A DNA stretch of 64,000 bases, taken from an uncultured Collinsella sp. Its GTDB lineage: Bacteria; Actinomycetota; Coriobacteriia; Coriobacteriales; Coriobacteriaceae. Under the pieces are notes generated by a model that searched no databases, was not told the DNA's origin, and saw nothing but the letters and a program-made list of their open reading frames with translations. Made by a program: the position numbers and the translations under genes. Where the stretch lies: assembly GCA_900541645.1 (NCBI GenBank), contig UQKQ01000001.1:124001-188000 (forward strand). Direction: 5' to 3'. How positions within the stretch are numbered: position 1 is the stretch's first letter; every line of letters starts with the position of its first letter. Shown here in pieces: positions 32,211-41,280 of this stretch.

Positions 32211-33490
32211 ATGGTCTTAAGAATGCTTTCCGCATCAAAGAATTGCGCGAAAAGATTCTTTTTACCATAGCTATGCTCGTCGTGTACCGCATTGGTGCGC
32301 ACGTTCCTGTGCCCGGCATTCCCTTCCAGGGGATGCTGGGCCTTTTCTCGACCGATAACAATTCGGTCGCCGCAGGTGCTATGGCCCTCCTGAATCTTTT
32401 CTCTGGCGGCGCTTTGAGCTATGTGTCGGTGTTTTCGCTGGGCATCATGCCTTACATCACCAGCTCGATCATCCTCCAGATGCTCCAGGCCGTCGTGCCT
32501 TCCCTGCATGAGCTTGCCCGCGAGGGCGAGGTCGGTCAGACCAAGATTACGCAGTATTCGCGTTACCTCACCCTGGCTCTGGCAATCCTCAACTCCGTGG
32601 GTTACCTCTTCCTCTTTAAGAGCTTCGGCATCAGCTTTAATGGCGCCGGCGCTCCCGAGATCATCTTCGACCTCATGATCGTCGGTACGCTCACTGCGGG
32701 CGCCATGCTGATCATGTGGATTGGTGAGCTCATCACCCAGCGCGGTATCGGCAATGGCATGTCGCTGATCATCTTCGCGAACATCATGGCCGGTCTGCCG
32801 CAGGCTATCTTCTCCAGCACTGAGGGCAACGCCGGTGGCATCATCACCATGGTGATCATCTGCGCCATCATCCTGCTGGTTATCCCGCTGATTGTTTTCC
32901 TTGAGCGCGGCCAGCGCCGCATCCCGGTCTCCTACGCCAAACGCGTCGTGGGCCGTCGTATGATGGGTGGCCAGACCACCTACCTGCCCATCAAGGTCAA
33001 CACCGCGGGTGTCGTGCCGATCATCTTCGCTTCGGCGCTGCTGTACTTCCCGGCTCAGATTGCCGTGTTCTTCCCCGGCATCGGCTGGATCCAGGCAGTT
33101 GCCTCCGCGCTTTCGACCGGTTGGCTCAACTGGGTGCTTAACGTTGTCCTCATCGTGTTCTTCGCGTACTTCTACACCTCCATGGTGTTCAACCCCGATG
33201 ACACGGCCGACAACCTTAAGAAGCAGGGCGGCTTTATTCCGGGCGTGCGTCCGGGTAGGGCTACCGCGGCCTACATCAAGAACGCGCTCAACAAGATTAC
33301 GCTTCCCAGCGCTGTCTTTTTGGCGCTCATCGCCATCGTGCCTTCGATCATCTTCTCCTTCACGGGTAACCAGCTGATCCAGGCGTTTGGCGGCACGTCC
33401 ATCCTCATCATGGTCGGCGTCGTGCTCGACACGGTCGATAAGCTCGAAGGCCAGATCAAGATGTATGATTACGATGGATTCTTTAAATAG
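32204..33490 (+). CDS. secY: preprotein translocase subunit SecY
   Basis: A 428-residue integral membrane protein with about ten hydrophobic helices. The N-terminal block is FRIKELREKILFT, the plug/TM2 region is GIMPYITSSIILQML, and the cytoplasmic loop GQRRIPVSYAKRVVGRR is where SecA and ribosomes dock. It forms the channel that SecA (61190-63997 here) drives. GTG 32204 is inside the rplO stop region with GGAAAGG upstream. The nearby ATG at 32211 is out of frame. Confidence 0.97.
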   Translation: MLNGLKNAFRIKELREKILFTIAMLVVYRIGAHVPVPGIPFQGMLGLFSTDNNSVAAGAMALLNLFSGGALSYVSVFSLGIMPYITSSIILQMLQAVVPSLHELAREGEVGQTKITQYSRYLTLALAILNSVGYLFLFKSFGISFNGAGAPEIIFDLMIVGTLTAGAMLIMWIGELITQRGIGNGMSLIIFANIMAGLPQAIFSSTEGNAGGIITMVIICAIILLVIPLIVFLERGQRRIPVSYAKRVVGRRMMGGQTTYLPIKVNTAGVVPIIFASALLYFPAQIAVFFPGIGWIQAVASALSTGWLNWVLNVVLIVFFAYFYTSMVFNPDDTADNLKKQGGFIPGVRPGRATAAYIKNALNKITLPSAVFLALIAIVPSIIFSFTGNQLIQAFGGTSILIMVGVVLDTVDKLEGQIKMYDYDGFFK

Positions 33491-33508
33491 GCTAGAGGAG
33501 GATTGCTC

Positions 33509-34135
33509 ATGAACCTCGTATTGCTCGGAGCTCCGGGTGCCGGTAAGGGCACCGTCGCACAGGAGCTCGTCGCCGAGTTTGGCGTCGCTCACATTTCCAC
33601 GGGCGACCTGCTGCGTGCTGCTGTCAAGGGTGGCACCGAGCTTGGTATTCAGGCTAAGAAGTACATGGACGCTGGCGAGCTCGTTCCCGACCAGCTCGTA
33701 ATCGACCTTGTCAAGGAGCGCCTTGCCGCCGATGACGCCCAGCAGGGCTTCATCCTCGACGGCTTCCCGCGCAACACCGCCCAGGCTGTGACGCTCGATT
33801 CCGAGCTCTCCGCTATGGGTCGCGAGATCGACTGCGCTCTTCTGGTCGATGTGGCCCCCGAGGTCATCATCGATCGTCTGTCTTCGCGTCGCACCTGCCG
33901 CGCCTGCGGTTACACCGGCACCGCTGCCGATGCCACCTGCCCCAAGTGCGGCGGCGAGATGTATCAGCGCGACGACGACAAGCCCGAGACCATCAAGAAT
34001 CGTCTCGACGTCTACGAGAAGTCCACGAGCCCGCTCGTCGACTACTATCGTGGCCAGGGTCTGCTCAAGTCGGTCAACGGTGACCAGGCTCGCGAGACCG
34101 TGTACGGGGATGTCAAAGAGGCTCTCGGTCTATGA
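33509..34135 (+). CDS. adk: adenylate kinase
   Basis: A 208-residue enzyme. P-loop GAPGAGKGT (residues 7-15), the AMP site HISTGDLLRAA and GFPRNTAQA are present. The long-form LID has four Cys (CRACG ... CPKCG, ~130-153), so it probably binds zinc. It catalyses ATP + AMP to 2 ADP. ATG 33509 follows GAGGAGG; a TTG two codons earlier is less likely. Its stop overlaps the map start (ATGA). Confidence 0.97.
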   Translation: MNLVLLGAPGAGKGTVAQELVAEFGVAHISTGDLLRAAVKGGTELGIQAKKYMDAGELVPDQLVIDLVKERLAADDAQQGFILDGFPRNTAQAVTLDSELSAMGREIDCALLVDVAPEVIIDRLSSRRTCRACGYTGTAADATCPKCGGEMYQRDDDKPETIKNRLDVYEKSTSPLVDYYRGQGLLKSVNGDQARETVYGDVKEALGL

Positions 34136-34920
34136 TCAAGATTAAGTCTGCAACGCAAATTGAGCAGATGAAGAAGGCAGGAGCGCTATCTAAGATGGCG
34201 CTCCGCCACGTTGGAGCCATGGTTCGCCCCGGCGTGTCGACCTTCGAGCTCGACCAGCTTGCCGAGCAGATTATCCGCATGCATGGCGGCACCCCTGCCT
34301 TTAAGGGTTACGGCGGGTTCCCCGGAACCATTTGCGCATCAATAAACGATGCCGTGGTCCACGGTATTCCCAACCCCGATATGATCCTGCGCGATGGCGA
34401 TATCATCTCCATCGATACGGGAGCTGTCGTCGACGGTTGGGTCGGCGATAACGCTTGGACGTTTTTCGTCGGCACGCCCACGCCCGAGGCCAAGGCCCTG
34501 TGCGAGGTTACGCGCGATTGCCTAAAGGCTGCCATCGAGCAGGCTGTTCCCGGTAACCATATCGGGGACGTCGGGTATGCTGTTCAGTCCCTCGCCGAGT
34601 CTCACGGTTACGGCGTGCTTCGCGATTACGTGGGCCATGGCATTGGCCGCGTGATGCACGAGGACCCCAACGTTCCTAACTATGGAAAGAAGGGGAGGGG
34701 CGTTCGCCTCCAGGCTGGAATGGTCATCGCTATCGAGCCGATGGTAACGATGGGTTCCAATCATGTGAGCACGGGCTCCGATGGTTGGATCGTTACGACC
34801 AACGACCACCTGCCCGCCGCGCACTACGAGAACACCGTCGCCATTACCAATGACGGTCCGGTGATTCTCACCACGGATGCCCAAGGTGCTTGGTGTTCGC
34901 TCCAAGGCGGAGAAATGTAA
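34132..34920 (+). CDS. map: type I methionine aminopeptidase
   Basis: A 262-residue MAP. Metal ligands are Asp95, Asp106, His169, Glu202 and Glu233; His77 is the conserved auxiliary His. It removes the initiator Met from nascent proteins. The start overlaps the adk stop by 4 bp. Followed by a likely promoter for the infA group. Confidence 0.97.
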   Translation: MIKIKSATQIEQMKKAGALSKMALRHVGAMVRPGVSTFELDQLAEQIIRMHGGTPAFKGYGGFPGTICASINDAVVHGIPNPDMILRDGDIISIDTGAVVDGWVGDNAWTFFVGTPTPEAKALCEVTRDCLKAAIEQAVPGNHIGDVGYAVQSLAESHGYGVLRDYVGHGIGRVMHEDPNVPNYGKKGRGVRLQAGMVIAIEPMVTMGSNHVSTGSDGWIVTTNDHLPAAHYENTVAITNDGPVILTTDAQGAWCSLQGGEM

Positions 34921-34956
34921 CAAGTTCCGCTTAGTTGTGGAGCCATTACGAAGTTA

Positions 34957-34985
34957 TTACGATGCGTGCATACGTGTTGTAGAAT
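34957..34985 (+). promoter_or_regulatory. predicted promoter before infA
   Basis: TTACGA and TAGAAT are spaced 17 bp apart; the -10 is good and the -35 is weak. Confidence 0.4.
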
Positions 34986-35024
34986 ACTCAATCGCTGTCG
35001 TTTTCTAGAGAAAGATGATTGCTT

Positions 35025-35243
35025 GTGAAGAAGGAAGACGCAATTGAGCTCGAGGGTACGGTAAAGGAGCCGCTGCCCAACGCCATGTTTAAGGTTGAGC
35101 TCGAGAACGGTCATTCGGTTCTGTGCAACATTTCTGGCAAGATCCGAATGAATTACATCCGTATTCTCCCCGGTGACAGGGTTGTCGTGGAGCTTTCCCC
35201 GTACGACCTGACCCGTGGCCGCATCACCTATCGCTACAAATAG
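35025..35243 (+). CDS. infA: translation initiation factor IF-1
   Basis: A 72-residue S1-fold protein. LEGTVKEPLPNAMFKVELEN, ISGKIRMNYIRILPGD and the ending SPYDLTRGRITYRYK are diagnostic. It binds the ribosomal A site during initiation. GTG 35025 gives the standard length; a TTG two codons upstream is also possible and closer to the AGAAAG site. Confidence 0.95.
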   Translation: MKKEDAIELEGTVKEPLPNAMFKVELENGHSVLCNISGKIRMNYIRILPGDRVVVELSPYDLTRGRITYRYK

Positions 35244-35393
35244 CGGCACGCATACACGCACTCCATTTCCGGCTGCAGGCTTAGCTCAACCTACGGTCGG
35301 ATTGTGTGTGAAGACCAGCCATAGTTTTAAACGCCTGCGGCTGGGCGAGTAGATAGTAGGGAAGTAGTTTGAGCGCTACCGAAAGGAAGAACG

Positions 35394-35507
35394 ATGAAGG
35401 TACGTCCTTCGGTCAAGAAGATGTGCGATAAGTGCAAAATCATTAGGCGCCATGGCAAGGTACTCGTCATTTGCGAGAACCCCCGTCATAAGCAGCGTCA
35501 GGGTTAA
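35394..35507 (+). CDS. rpmJ: 50S ribosomal protein L36
   Basis: A 37-residue L36. KVRPSVKKMCDKCKIIRRHG and VICENPRHKQRQG contain the zinc-binding C..C..C..H set. The ATG follows GAAAGGAAG. It lies between infA and rpsM, its normal place. Confidence 0.95.
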   Translation: MKVRPSVKKMCDKCKIIRRHGKVLVICENPRHKQRQG

Positions 35508-35521
35508 GAGAGGAGACTACG

Positions 35522-35896
35522 TTGGCCCGTATTAATGGTGTCGACCTCCCGCGTGAGAAGCGCGTTGAGATCGGTCTGACCTACATTTACGGCATCGGCC
35601 GCACCACTGCGACGAAGATCTGCGTCGAGTGCAACGTTAACGTGGATACGCGCGTTAAGGACCTCACCGAGGATGAGGTTAACGCCATCCGCGATTATAT
35701 CGATAAGAACCAGATCATGGTTGAGGGTGACCTCCGCCGTGAGCGCAACCAGAACGTCAAGCGCCTTATGGACATCGGCTGCAACCGCGGCCTTCGTCAC
35801 CGCAAGGGCCTCCCGGTCCGCGGCCAGCGCACCCACACTAACGCTCGTACCCGCAAGGGCCCGAAGCGTCAGATCGGTGCTAAGAAGAAGAAATAA
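35522..35896 (+). CDS. rpsM: 30S ribosomal protein S13
   Basis: A 124-residue S13: MARINGVDLPREKRVEIGLT, the GIGRTTA helix-hairpin-helix, and RHRKGLPVRGQRTHTNARTR. The TTG start follows AGAGGAG and is supported by the conserved MARI N-terminus. It contacts P-site tRNA and the 50S bridge. Confidence 0.96.
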   Translation: MARINGVDLPREKRVEIGLTYIYGIGRTTATKICVECNVNVDTRVKDLTEDEVNAIRDYIDKNQIMVEGDLRRERNQNVKRLMDIGCNRGLRHRKGLPVRGQRTHTNARTRKGPKRQIGAKKKK

Positions 35897-35910
35897 GGAG
35901 CGCTAGATAG

Positions 35911-36315
35911 ATGGCTACTGCTAAGAAGAACGTTCGCGCTGCCCGTCTGAAGCGCGCGGACCGTAAGAACATTTCCGTGGGCCAGGCTCACATTCGTTCT
36001 ACGTTCAACAACACGATCGTTTCGATCACCGATCCCCAGGGCAACGTCATTTCCTGGAAGTCGGCTGGCCAGGTGGGCTTCAAGGGCTCCCGTAAGTCCA
36101 CGCCGTTCGCTGCCCAGATGGCTGCCGAGGCTGCTGCCAAGCAGGCCATGGAGCACGGTATGAAGAAGGTTTCCGTCTTCGTCAAGGGCCCCGGCTCCGG
36201 TCGTGAGACCGCCATCCGCTCCCTCCAGGCTGCTGGCCTCGAGGTCTCGAGCATCCAGGACAAGACCCCCATTCCGCACAACGGCTGCCGCCCCAAGAAG
36301 CGTCGCCGCGTGTAA
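35911..36315 (+). CDS. rpsK: 30S ribosomal protein S11
   Basis: A 134-residue S11 with AHIRSTFNNTIVSITDPQGN and PIPHNGCRPKKRRRV. It forms part of the platform and the mRNA exit region. AAGGAG lies upstream of the ATG, and it is 14 bp after rpsM. Confidence 0.97.
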   Translation: MATAKKNVRAARLKRADRKNISVGQAHIRSTFNNTIVSITDPQGNVISWKSAGQVGFKGSRKSTPFAAQMAAEAAAKQAMEHGMKKVSVFVKGPGSGRETAIRSLQAAGLEVSSIQDKTPIPHNGCRPKKRRRV

Positions 36316-36334
36316 CTGAAAGGATCGTATCAAT

Positions 36335-36931
36335 ATGGCAATCGACAGGACTCCTGTTCTTAAGCGCTGCCGTCAGCTCGGGATCGATCCCGCTGAGCTC
36401 GGTTACAGCAGCAAGAAGGAATCTATCCGTCAGCCCAAGCGCCGTCGCAAGGAATCTGAGTACGGCATGCAGCTGCGCGAGAAGCAGAAGGTCAAGTTCA
36501 TCTATGGCGTTCTGGAGAAGCAGTTCCACGGCTACTTCAACAAGGCCCGCAAGATGAACGGCGTCACCGGTGAGAACCTCATGATCATCCTTGAGTCTCG
36601 CCTTGACAACGTCGTCTTCCGTCTTGGCTTCGCCCGCACCCGCAAAGAGGCTCGTCAGTCCGTCCGTCACGGTCACTTCACCGTGAACGGCAAGCGCGTG
36701 GACATCCCGTCCTACCGCGTCAAGGCCGGCGACGTCGTCGCTGTCGGCGAGAAGTTCCGTGACCTCCTCCCCATCAAGGAGGCCCTGATTTCCTCCGAGC
36801 GCTTTGAGGTCCCTGGCTGGCTCGAGGTCGATATCGAGAAGCTGTCTGGTAACGTGCTCGCTCTGCCGACGCGTGAGCAGATCAGCGGTGATATCAACGA
36901 GCAGCTCATCGTCGAGCTCTACTCTAAGTAG
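36335..36931 (+). CDS. rpsD: 30S ribosomal protein S4
   Basis: A 198-residue S4 with an S4 RNA-binding domain (LDNVVFRLGFARTRKEARQ, HFTVNGKRVDIPSYRV). It is a primary 16S rRNA binder, and in many bacteria represses the alpha operon. The N-terminus lacks the four-Cys zinc site of the C+ form. Typical position before rpoA. Confidence 0.97.
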   Translation: MAIDRTPVLKRCRQLGIDPAELGYSSKKESIRQPKRRRKESEYGMQLREKQKVKFIYGVLEKQFHGYFNKARKMNGVTGENLMIILESRLDNVVFRLGFARTRKEARQSVRHGHFTVNGKRVDIPSYRVKAGDVVAVGEKFRDLLPIKEALISSERFEVPGWLEVDIEKLSGNVLALPTREQISGDINEQLIVELYSK

Positions 36932-36963
36932 TCCATCCGGGCTGCTGAGGCTGGAGGTAATAC

Positions 36964-37905
36964 ATGTCAGAATTCATTAGGCCTCAGGTTCAGGTCGAAG
37001 AGATCAACGAGACGTCTGCTCGTGTCTCCGTCGAGCCGCTCGAGCGTGGTTACGGCGATACGCTGGGTAACTCCCTTCGTCGCGTTCTTCTGTCCTCGCT
37101 CGAGGGTGCCGCCGTCGAGGCTATTCAGATCGATGGTGCGCAGCACGAGTTCATGACCATCCCTAACATGGTCGAGGATGTCACCGACATCGTCCTGAAT
37201 GTCAAGGGTCTTGTCTTCAGGGCTCTCGGCACGACCGACGAGGCGACCGCCACCATCTCGGTTGACGGCCCCTGCGAGGTCACCGGTGCGGACTTCTTTA
37301 TTCCGTCCGAGTTTGAGCTGGTCAACCCCGAGCAGCACATTGCTACGCTCACCGAGGGTGGCCATCTCACCATGAGCATGCGCATCGGCTATGGCCGCGG
37401 CTATGTTTCTGGCGAGGCAAACAAGCGCGACAACGATCCCATCGGTGTGATCCACGTCGACTCGCTGTACTCGCCGGTTTCCCGTTGCGCCAAGCTCGTT
37501 GAGGCTTGCCGTGTCGGTCAGCACACCGACTACGACCGCCTTGTCCTCGAGATCGAGACCAACGGCTCCATCGCCCCGCGCGACGCCGTGGTCCAGGCTG
37601 CCAATATCATCAACCAGCATATGGCCGCCTTTATGAACCTTGCCGAGACCCCCGAGGTCGAGGAGGAGGCTTCGATCTTCGCTCCCGAGGTCACCAACGA
37701 CAACGCCGAGCTGGACAAGCAGATCGAGGATCTGGACCTTTCCGTCCGTTCCTACAACTGCCTTAAGCGCGCCAGCATTCACTCGGTCCGTCAGCTCGTT
37801 GAGTTCTCGGAGAACGATCTGCTCAACATCCGTAACTTCGGTGTTAAGTCGATCGAGGAAGTGAAGGACAAGCTTGAGTCCATGGGCCTGAGCCTGAAGG
37901 CTTAA
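36964..37905 (+). CDS. rpoA: RNA polymerase alpha subunit
   Basis: A 313-residue alpha subunit. The N-terminal assembly domain (~1-230) includes GYGDTLGNSLRRVLLSSLEG. An acidic linker and the C-terminal DNA- and activator-binding domain (~245-313, RSYNCLKRASIHSVRQLVEF, FGVKSIEEVKDKL) follow. GGAGGT lies before the ATG. Confidence 0.98.
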   Translation: MSEFIRPQVQVEEINETSARVSVEPLERGYGDTLGNSLRRVLLSSLEGAAVEAIQIDGAQHEFMTIPNMVEDVTDIVLNVKGLVFRALGTTDEATATISVDGPCEVTGADFFIPSEFELVNPEQHIATLTEGGHLTMSMRIGYGRGYVSGEANKRDNDPIGVIHVDSLYSPVSRCAKLVEACRVGQHTDYDRLVLEIETNGSIAPRDAVVQAANIINQHMAAFMNLAETPEVEEEASIFAPEVTNDNAELDKQIEDLDLSVRSYNCLKRASIHSVRQLVEFSENDLLNIRNFGVKSIEEVKDKLESMGLSLKA

Positions 37906-37935
37906 TGCTTCGCATATTTGAGGAGAAACTAGACC

Positions 37936-38403
37936 ATGCGTCACAACGTTAAGAAGGGCCTGAAGCTCGGCACCGATGCGAGCCACACCAAGGCCATGAA
38001 GAAGAGCCTTGCTAAGGCCCTCTTCGAGAACGACCGCATCAAGACCACCGAGACCCGCGCTAAGGCGCTGCGTTCGGTCGTCGACCCGATCATCACTTGG
38101 GCCAAGAAGGGCGACCTGCACTCTCGTCGTCTGGCTATCGCCAAGCTCGGCGATAAGCAGCTCGTTGCCGAGATCTTCGACAAGGCTGCCCAGGGCATGT
38201 GGCAGGACCGCAACGGCGGTTACACCCGCATCATGAAGCTCGGTAACCGCAAGGGCGACAACGCTCCCATTGTTATCATGGAGCTCGTCACCGAGCCTTG
38301 CACGCCTAAGGCTAAGAAGACTGCTCCGGCCCCCAAGAAGGCCGCTGCTCCCAAGAAGGTCGAGGCTGCCGAGGAGGCTCCTGCTGAGGAGACCGCTGAG
38401 TAG
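37936..38403 (+). CDS. rplQ: 50S ribosomal protein L17 with an acidic/Ala-Lys tail
   Basis: A 155-residue L17. The core (HNVKKGLKLGTDASHTKAMK, RAKALRSVVDPIITWAKKG, GGYTRIMKLGNRKGDNAPI) ends near residue ~115. The last ~35 residues are a Pro/Ala/Lys- then Glu-rich extension not found in short L17s. The operon ends at the strong terminator that follows. Confidence 0.96.
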   Translation: MRHNVKKGLKLGTDASHTKAMKKSLAKALFENDRIKTTETRAKALRSVVDPIITWAKKGDLHSRRLAIAKLGDKQLVAEIFDKAAQGMWQDRNGGYTRIMKLGNRKGDNAPIVIMELVTEPCTPKAKKTAPAPKKAAAPKKVEAAEEAPAEETAE

Positions 38404-38429
38404 ACAATCCGTCTGCATAGGCTATATTC

Positions 38430-38460
38430 GAGGGGTACGTTCGCGTACCCCTCTTTTTTT
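38430..38460 (+). terminator. rho-independent terminator of the ribosomal/rpoA operon
   Basis: GAGGGGTACG ttcg CGTACCCCTC is followed by seven T: a perfect 10-bp stem with a stable tetraloop. Confidence 0.95.
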
Positions 38461-38495
38461 GTCGCGATACCGTTGCTTGTTTGTTGGGAGCGCCC

Positions 38496-39320
38496 ATGAC
38501 TGCGCCGTCTGATTTCAATTCGATTTCCGAGCTTGACGCCACGCTCGTATTTCGCGTGGCCTATGATGGCTCGTCGTATAGCGGATTTGCCGAGCAGCCG
38601 GGACAGACGACGGTTGCGGGTGAGCTACGTCGAGCTATTGAGACGCTCCTGCGCCGTCCGATCGACCTGACGTGTGCGGGACGTACCGATGCCGGCGTGC
38701 ATGCGGTGGCACAGTTTATCAGCGTGCCCGTAACGGACGCTGAGTTGGCTTTGACGCGCCGTAGGTGGCTGAGGGCTATGGATGCCCTCCTGCCCAAAGA
38801 TATCGCCATAAACGAGGTCTACAAGGCCCGTAAAGGCTTTTCTGCACGCTTTGATGCGCGTTCCCGTACGTATACGTACCGTATTGCCGATCGCGACGCG
38901 CGCCCTGTGCTTTCGCGCGGTGCGGTGTGGTGGCATCGCTACCCATTGGATGTTGAGGCGATGTCTGCGGCCTGTCCCGCGCTGCTGGGCGAGCAGGACT
39001 TCAAGAGCTTTTGCAAGGTGGCGTCTGCCGTGGGCAAGCCCACGCACCGCTGCGTGATGCGTGCCGAGTTTGGCCATGAGGTTGCGTTTGGCGAGGACAT
39101 CCTGACGTTTACCATCGAGGGCAATGCGTTTCTGCATTCGATGGTCCGTACGATCGTGGGCACGCTTGTCGAGATTGGCATGCATCGCCGTGAACCCGAG
39201 TGGATGCGCGAGGTCATCGATGCTTGCGACCGTACCGCTGCGGGCCCCACGGCTCCTGCCTGCGGCCTTACGTTTATGGGCGTGGATTACGATCCCGCCG
39301 AGCTTGTCGTGCTCGACTAG
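38496..39320 (+). CDS. truA: tRNA pseudouridine(38-40) synthase
   Basis: A 274-residue TruA. The catalytic Asp65 is in CAGRTDAGVHA. RTYTYRI, FKSFCK and NAFLHSMVRTIVG are also diagnostic. It modifies U38-U40 in the tRNA anticodon arm. ATG 38496 follows TGGGAG. Location after rplQ is conserved in many bacteria. Confidence 0.96.
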   Translation: MTAPSDFNSISELDATLVFRVAYDGSSYSGFAEQPGQTTVAGELRRAIETLLRRPIDLTCAGRTDAGVHAVAQFISVPVTDAELALTRRRWLRAMDALLPKDIAINEVYKARKGFSARFDARSRTYTYRIADRDARPVLSRGAVWWHRYPLDVEAMSAACPALLGEQDFKSFCKVASAVGKPTHRCVMRAEFGHEVAFGEDILTFTIEGNAFLHSMVRTIVGTLVEIGMHRREPEWMREVIDACDRTAAGPTAPACGLTFMGVDYDPAELVVLD

Positions 39321-39472
39321 GGGAGGGCTCGACGCGTCGTGTGTCGACACCCGTCATCTGTGGGCTGCGCGTGTTCAACATCTGTTCTTGGCGTGCAATA
39401 CAACCGGTGTCTCATTGCTTTTATTGCTGGGGTGTACCATGAACCACGGTTTGATTCATTGCTGTCGAGAGG

Positions 39473-40522
39473 ATGGATAACTTGGTTCGACGTGGCTCGC
39501 ATCCGCGACTTTCGGTGATCCTTGTGGTAGAAGGTTCGCCCAGCTATGCGATGCGTGCGCTCGAGAGTATCCAGAACCAAGACCTCTATGATTTGCAGAT
39601 TGTTGTTGTCTGCCGCGATGCTGCGCCCGGTGTGCGCCATTCGCTTCAAGTTGCTGCCGACAGGGACATCCATATTGATTTGATTGACGTCGAGGACGCG
39701 AAGCGCGGTGCTTGTCTTCGTGCCGGTTTTGCTGCCTCGCGTGGCTCTCAAATCATCGCTATGAACGCCGATGAGTGGTTAGCTCCGCAGTCCCTTTCCA
39801 AGATGGTCGATATCGCGTGCGATACTGCGGCAGACATAGTGTTCCCCACGGTGTCGCTCGACCGCTATGATGCACACCGAGAGCGCCATTCGCGCGTCTT
39901 GGATGTTGCCCCTATTGTCATTGAAGACAAGTCTTCGATGGTGACCGGGCTGTCCCAGTTGATTTTAGGCGGCCTAGTCGCTCAGACCTCTGGCGTGATG
40001 TACAGCCGCTCGCTGTTTGAGGCATGCCTTTTGTGCGACAAGGTGTTTCGCACAGTTGGGTTTATGGCGTGCGCGCTCTCGCGGGCGCAGTGCGTCTCCG
40101 GCTGCGGCGACGCTTGTTTCCACGCCGCGGCACCTAAGCTTACAGATGCCTTTGATCCCACCATGTATGCCAAGGTATCCGATGACATCCGAGCACTCGA
40201 CGAGCTTGCGGACTCACTCTCGGAAGCAGATAGCGGTGGTCGGCTCAAGCTGGCAAGCCAAAAGTTCTACTTTGCCGGACTGGTCGCCTGCATCGAGAAT
40301 TTGTGCCTGAGCCCGCACGGGTTGTCGTCAATCGAGCGTTCCGCCCGCATGCGTGATATGCTCGATGCGCCTCGAACCCGTCAGATGGTCGCCGCGCTCA
40401 AGGACAACCATCGGGGACTCGGTCTGTTGTTTGGGCCGATTGCCAGCGCCAAGCCCGCGCGCTGCGTGATGTGTACGCATCTGGCAGCTTTTCTTAACCG
40501 GACGGGCGCAAAAACCGCCTAA
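39473..40522 (+). CDS. glycosyltransferase family 2-like protein
   Basis: A 349-residue protein. Residues ~12-140 resemble a GT-A nucleotide-sugar domain (LSVILVVEGSPSYAMRALES, QNQDLYDLQIVVVCRD, a DxD-like NADEW). The C-terminal ~200 residues are Cys-rich and unassigned. No membrane helix is clear. GAGAGG abuts ATG 39473; TTG 39482 would have better spacing, so the start may be three codons later. It lies between truA and argR with its own gaps. Acceptor and role are unknown. Confidence 0.65.
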   Translation: MDNLVRRGSHPRLSVILVVEGSPSYAMRALESIQNQDLYDLQIVVVCRDAAPGVRHSLQVAADRDIHIDLIDVEDAKRGACLRAGFAASRGSQIIAMNADEWLAPQSLSKMVDIACDTAADIVFPTVSLDRYDAHRERHSRVLDVAPIVIEDKSSMVTGLSQLILGGLVAQTSGVMYSRSLFEACLLCDKVFRTVGFMACALSRAQCVSGCGDACFHAAAPKLTDAFDPTMYAKVSDDIRALDELADSLSEADSGGRLKLASQKFYFAGLVACIENLCLSPHGLSSIERSARMRDMLDAPRTRQMVAALKDNHRGLGLLFGPIASAKPARCVMCTHLAAFLNRTGAKTA

Positions 40523-40654
40523 ACGGCTCATTACGAAACAAACTTGCATAGAATTGTTTCGAAATGCGTTCTTATACACAAAAGCCTTCAAATAGCGTTA
40601 AACTATTCAATCACTGATTGATTGTCTCCGCCATCTTTTGGAGAGAGGGTTTGT

Positions 40655-41092
40655 ATGGCTAAAAAACGCAATGGGCGCCAGGATGCCATTAGAGATATTG
40701 TGCGCAATAAGGACGTCCGTACGCAACGCGTGCTGGTCGATGAGCTCCGTGCCATGGGCTTTGATTGCACGCAGGCGACTGTCTCTCGCGATATTGCCGA
40801 CATGGGGCTGCGTAAGCTCCCTGAGGGCATCTATGTTCTGGCAGAGGACCTGCACCTGCAGCGTATGGTTTCCGAGCTCGTAACGGGCGTTCTACGTACC
40901 GATAATCTGGTCATGATCAAGGCTCAGCCTGGCACGGCTTCCGGCATCGCCGCCGCCGTTGATGCGGCAGAGTTGCCCGATGTGCTTGGCTCGCTTGCCG
41001 GCAACGATACGATTTTGGTTATTGCCCAGACGGCCGAGGACGGCGAGCGTCTCGAGGCGCTGATCAATAAGCTGAGCAATTCTCGCAAGTAG
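40655..41092 (+). CDS. argR: arginine repressor ArgR
   Basis: A 145-residue ArgR. The N-terminal winged helix includes TQATVSRDIADMGLRKLP, and the C-terminal arginine-binding and hexamer domain has GTASGIAAAVDAAELPDVLGSLAGNDT-like sequence. It controls arginine genes; none are adjacent. ATG 40655 follows GAGAGGG. An 8-bp inverted repeat (CGAAACAA/TTGTTTCG, 40534-40561) lies upstream and could be regulatory. Confidence 0.94.
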   Translation: MAKKRNGRQDAIRDIVRNKDVRTQRVLVDELRAMGFDCTQATVSRDIADMGLRKLPEGIYVLAEDLHLQRMVSELVTGVLRTDNLVMIKAQPGTASGIAAAVDAAELPDVLGSLAGNDTILVIAQTAEDGERLEALINKLSNSRK

Positions 41093-41218
41093 GCGTGCGG
41101 GTCGTACGCTCGGCACTGTGCGCGCTGACATCGTGGCTTGTAAGGGGTATCGACGTTGGTCGGTACTCCCTTTTTGTTTGCCGGTATAAAGAACGCTCAC
41201 CAGGTCGCTTTAAACTAA

Positions 41219-41257
41219 AAGGCCCCCGAGCAGTTTAATAAGCTGCTCGGGGGCCTT
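41219..41257. terminator. bidirectional terminator between argR and the penicillin-binding protein
   Basis: A perfect 15-bp stem (AAGGCCCCCGAGCAG and its complement) with a 9-nt loop. The T-rich flank is better on the minus strand. Confidence 0.9.
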
Positions 41258-41280
41258 GTTGCTTATGGCCGGATGACTTT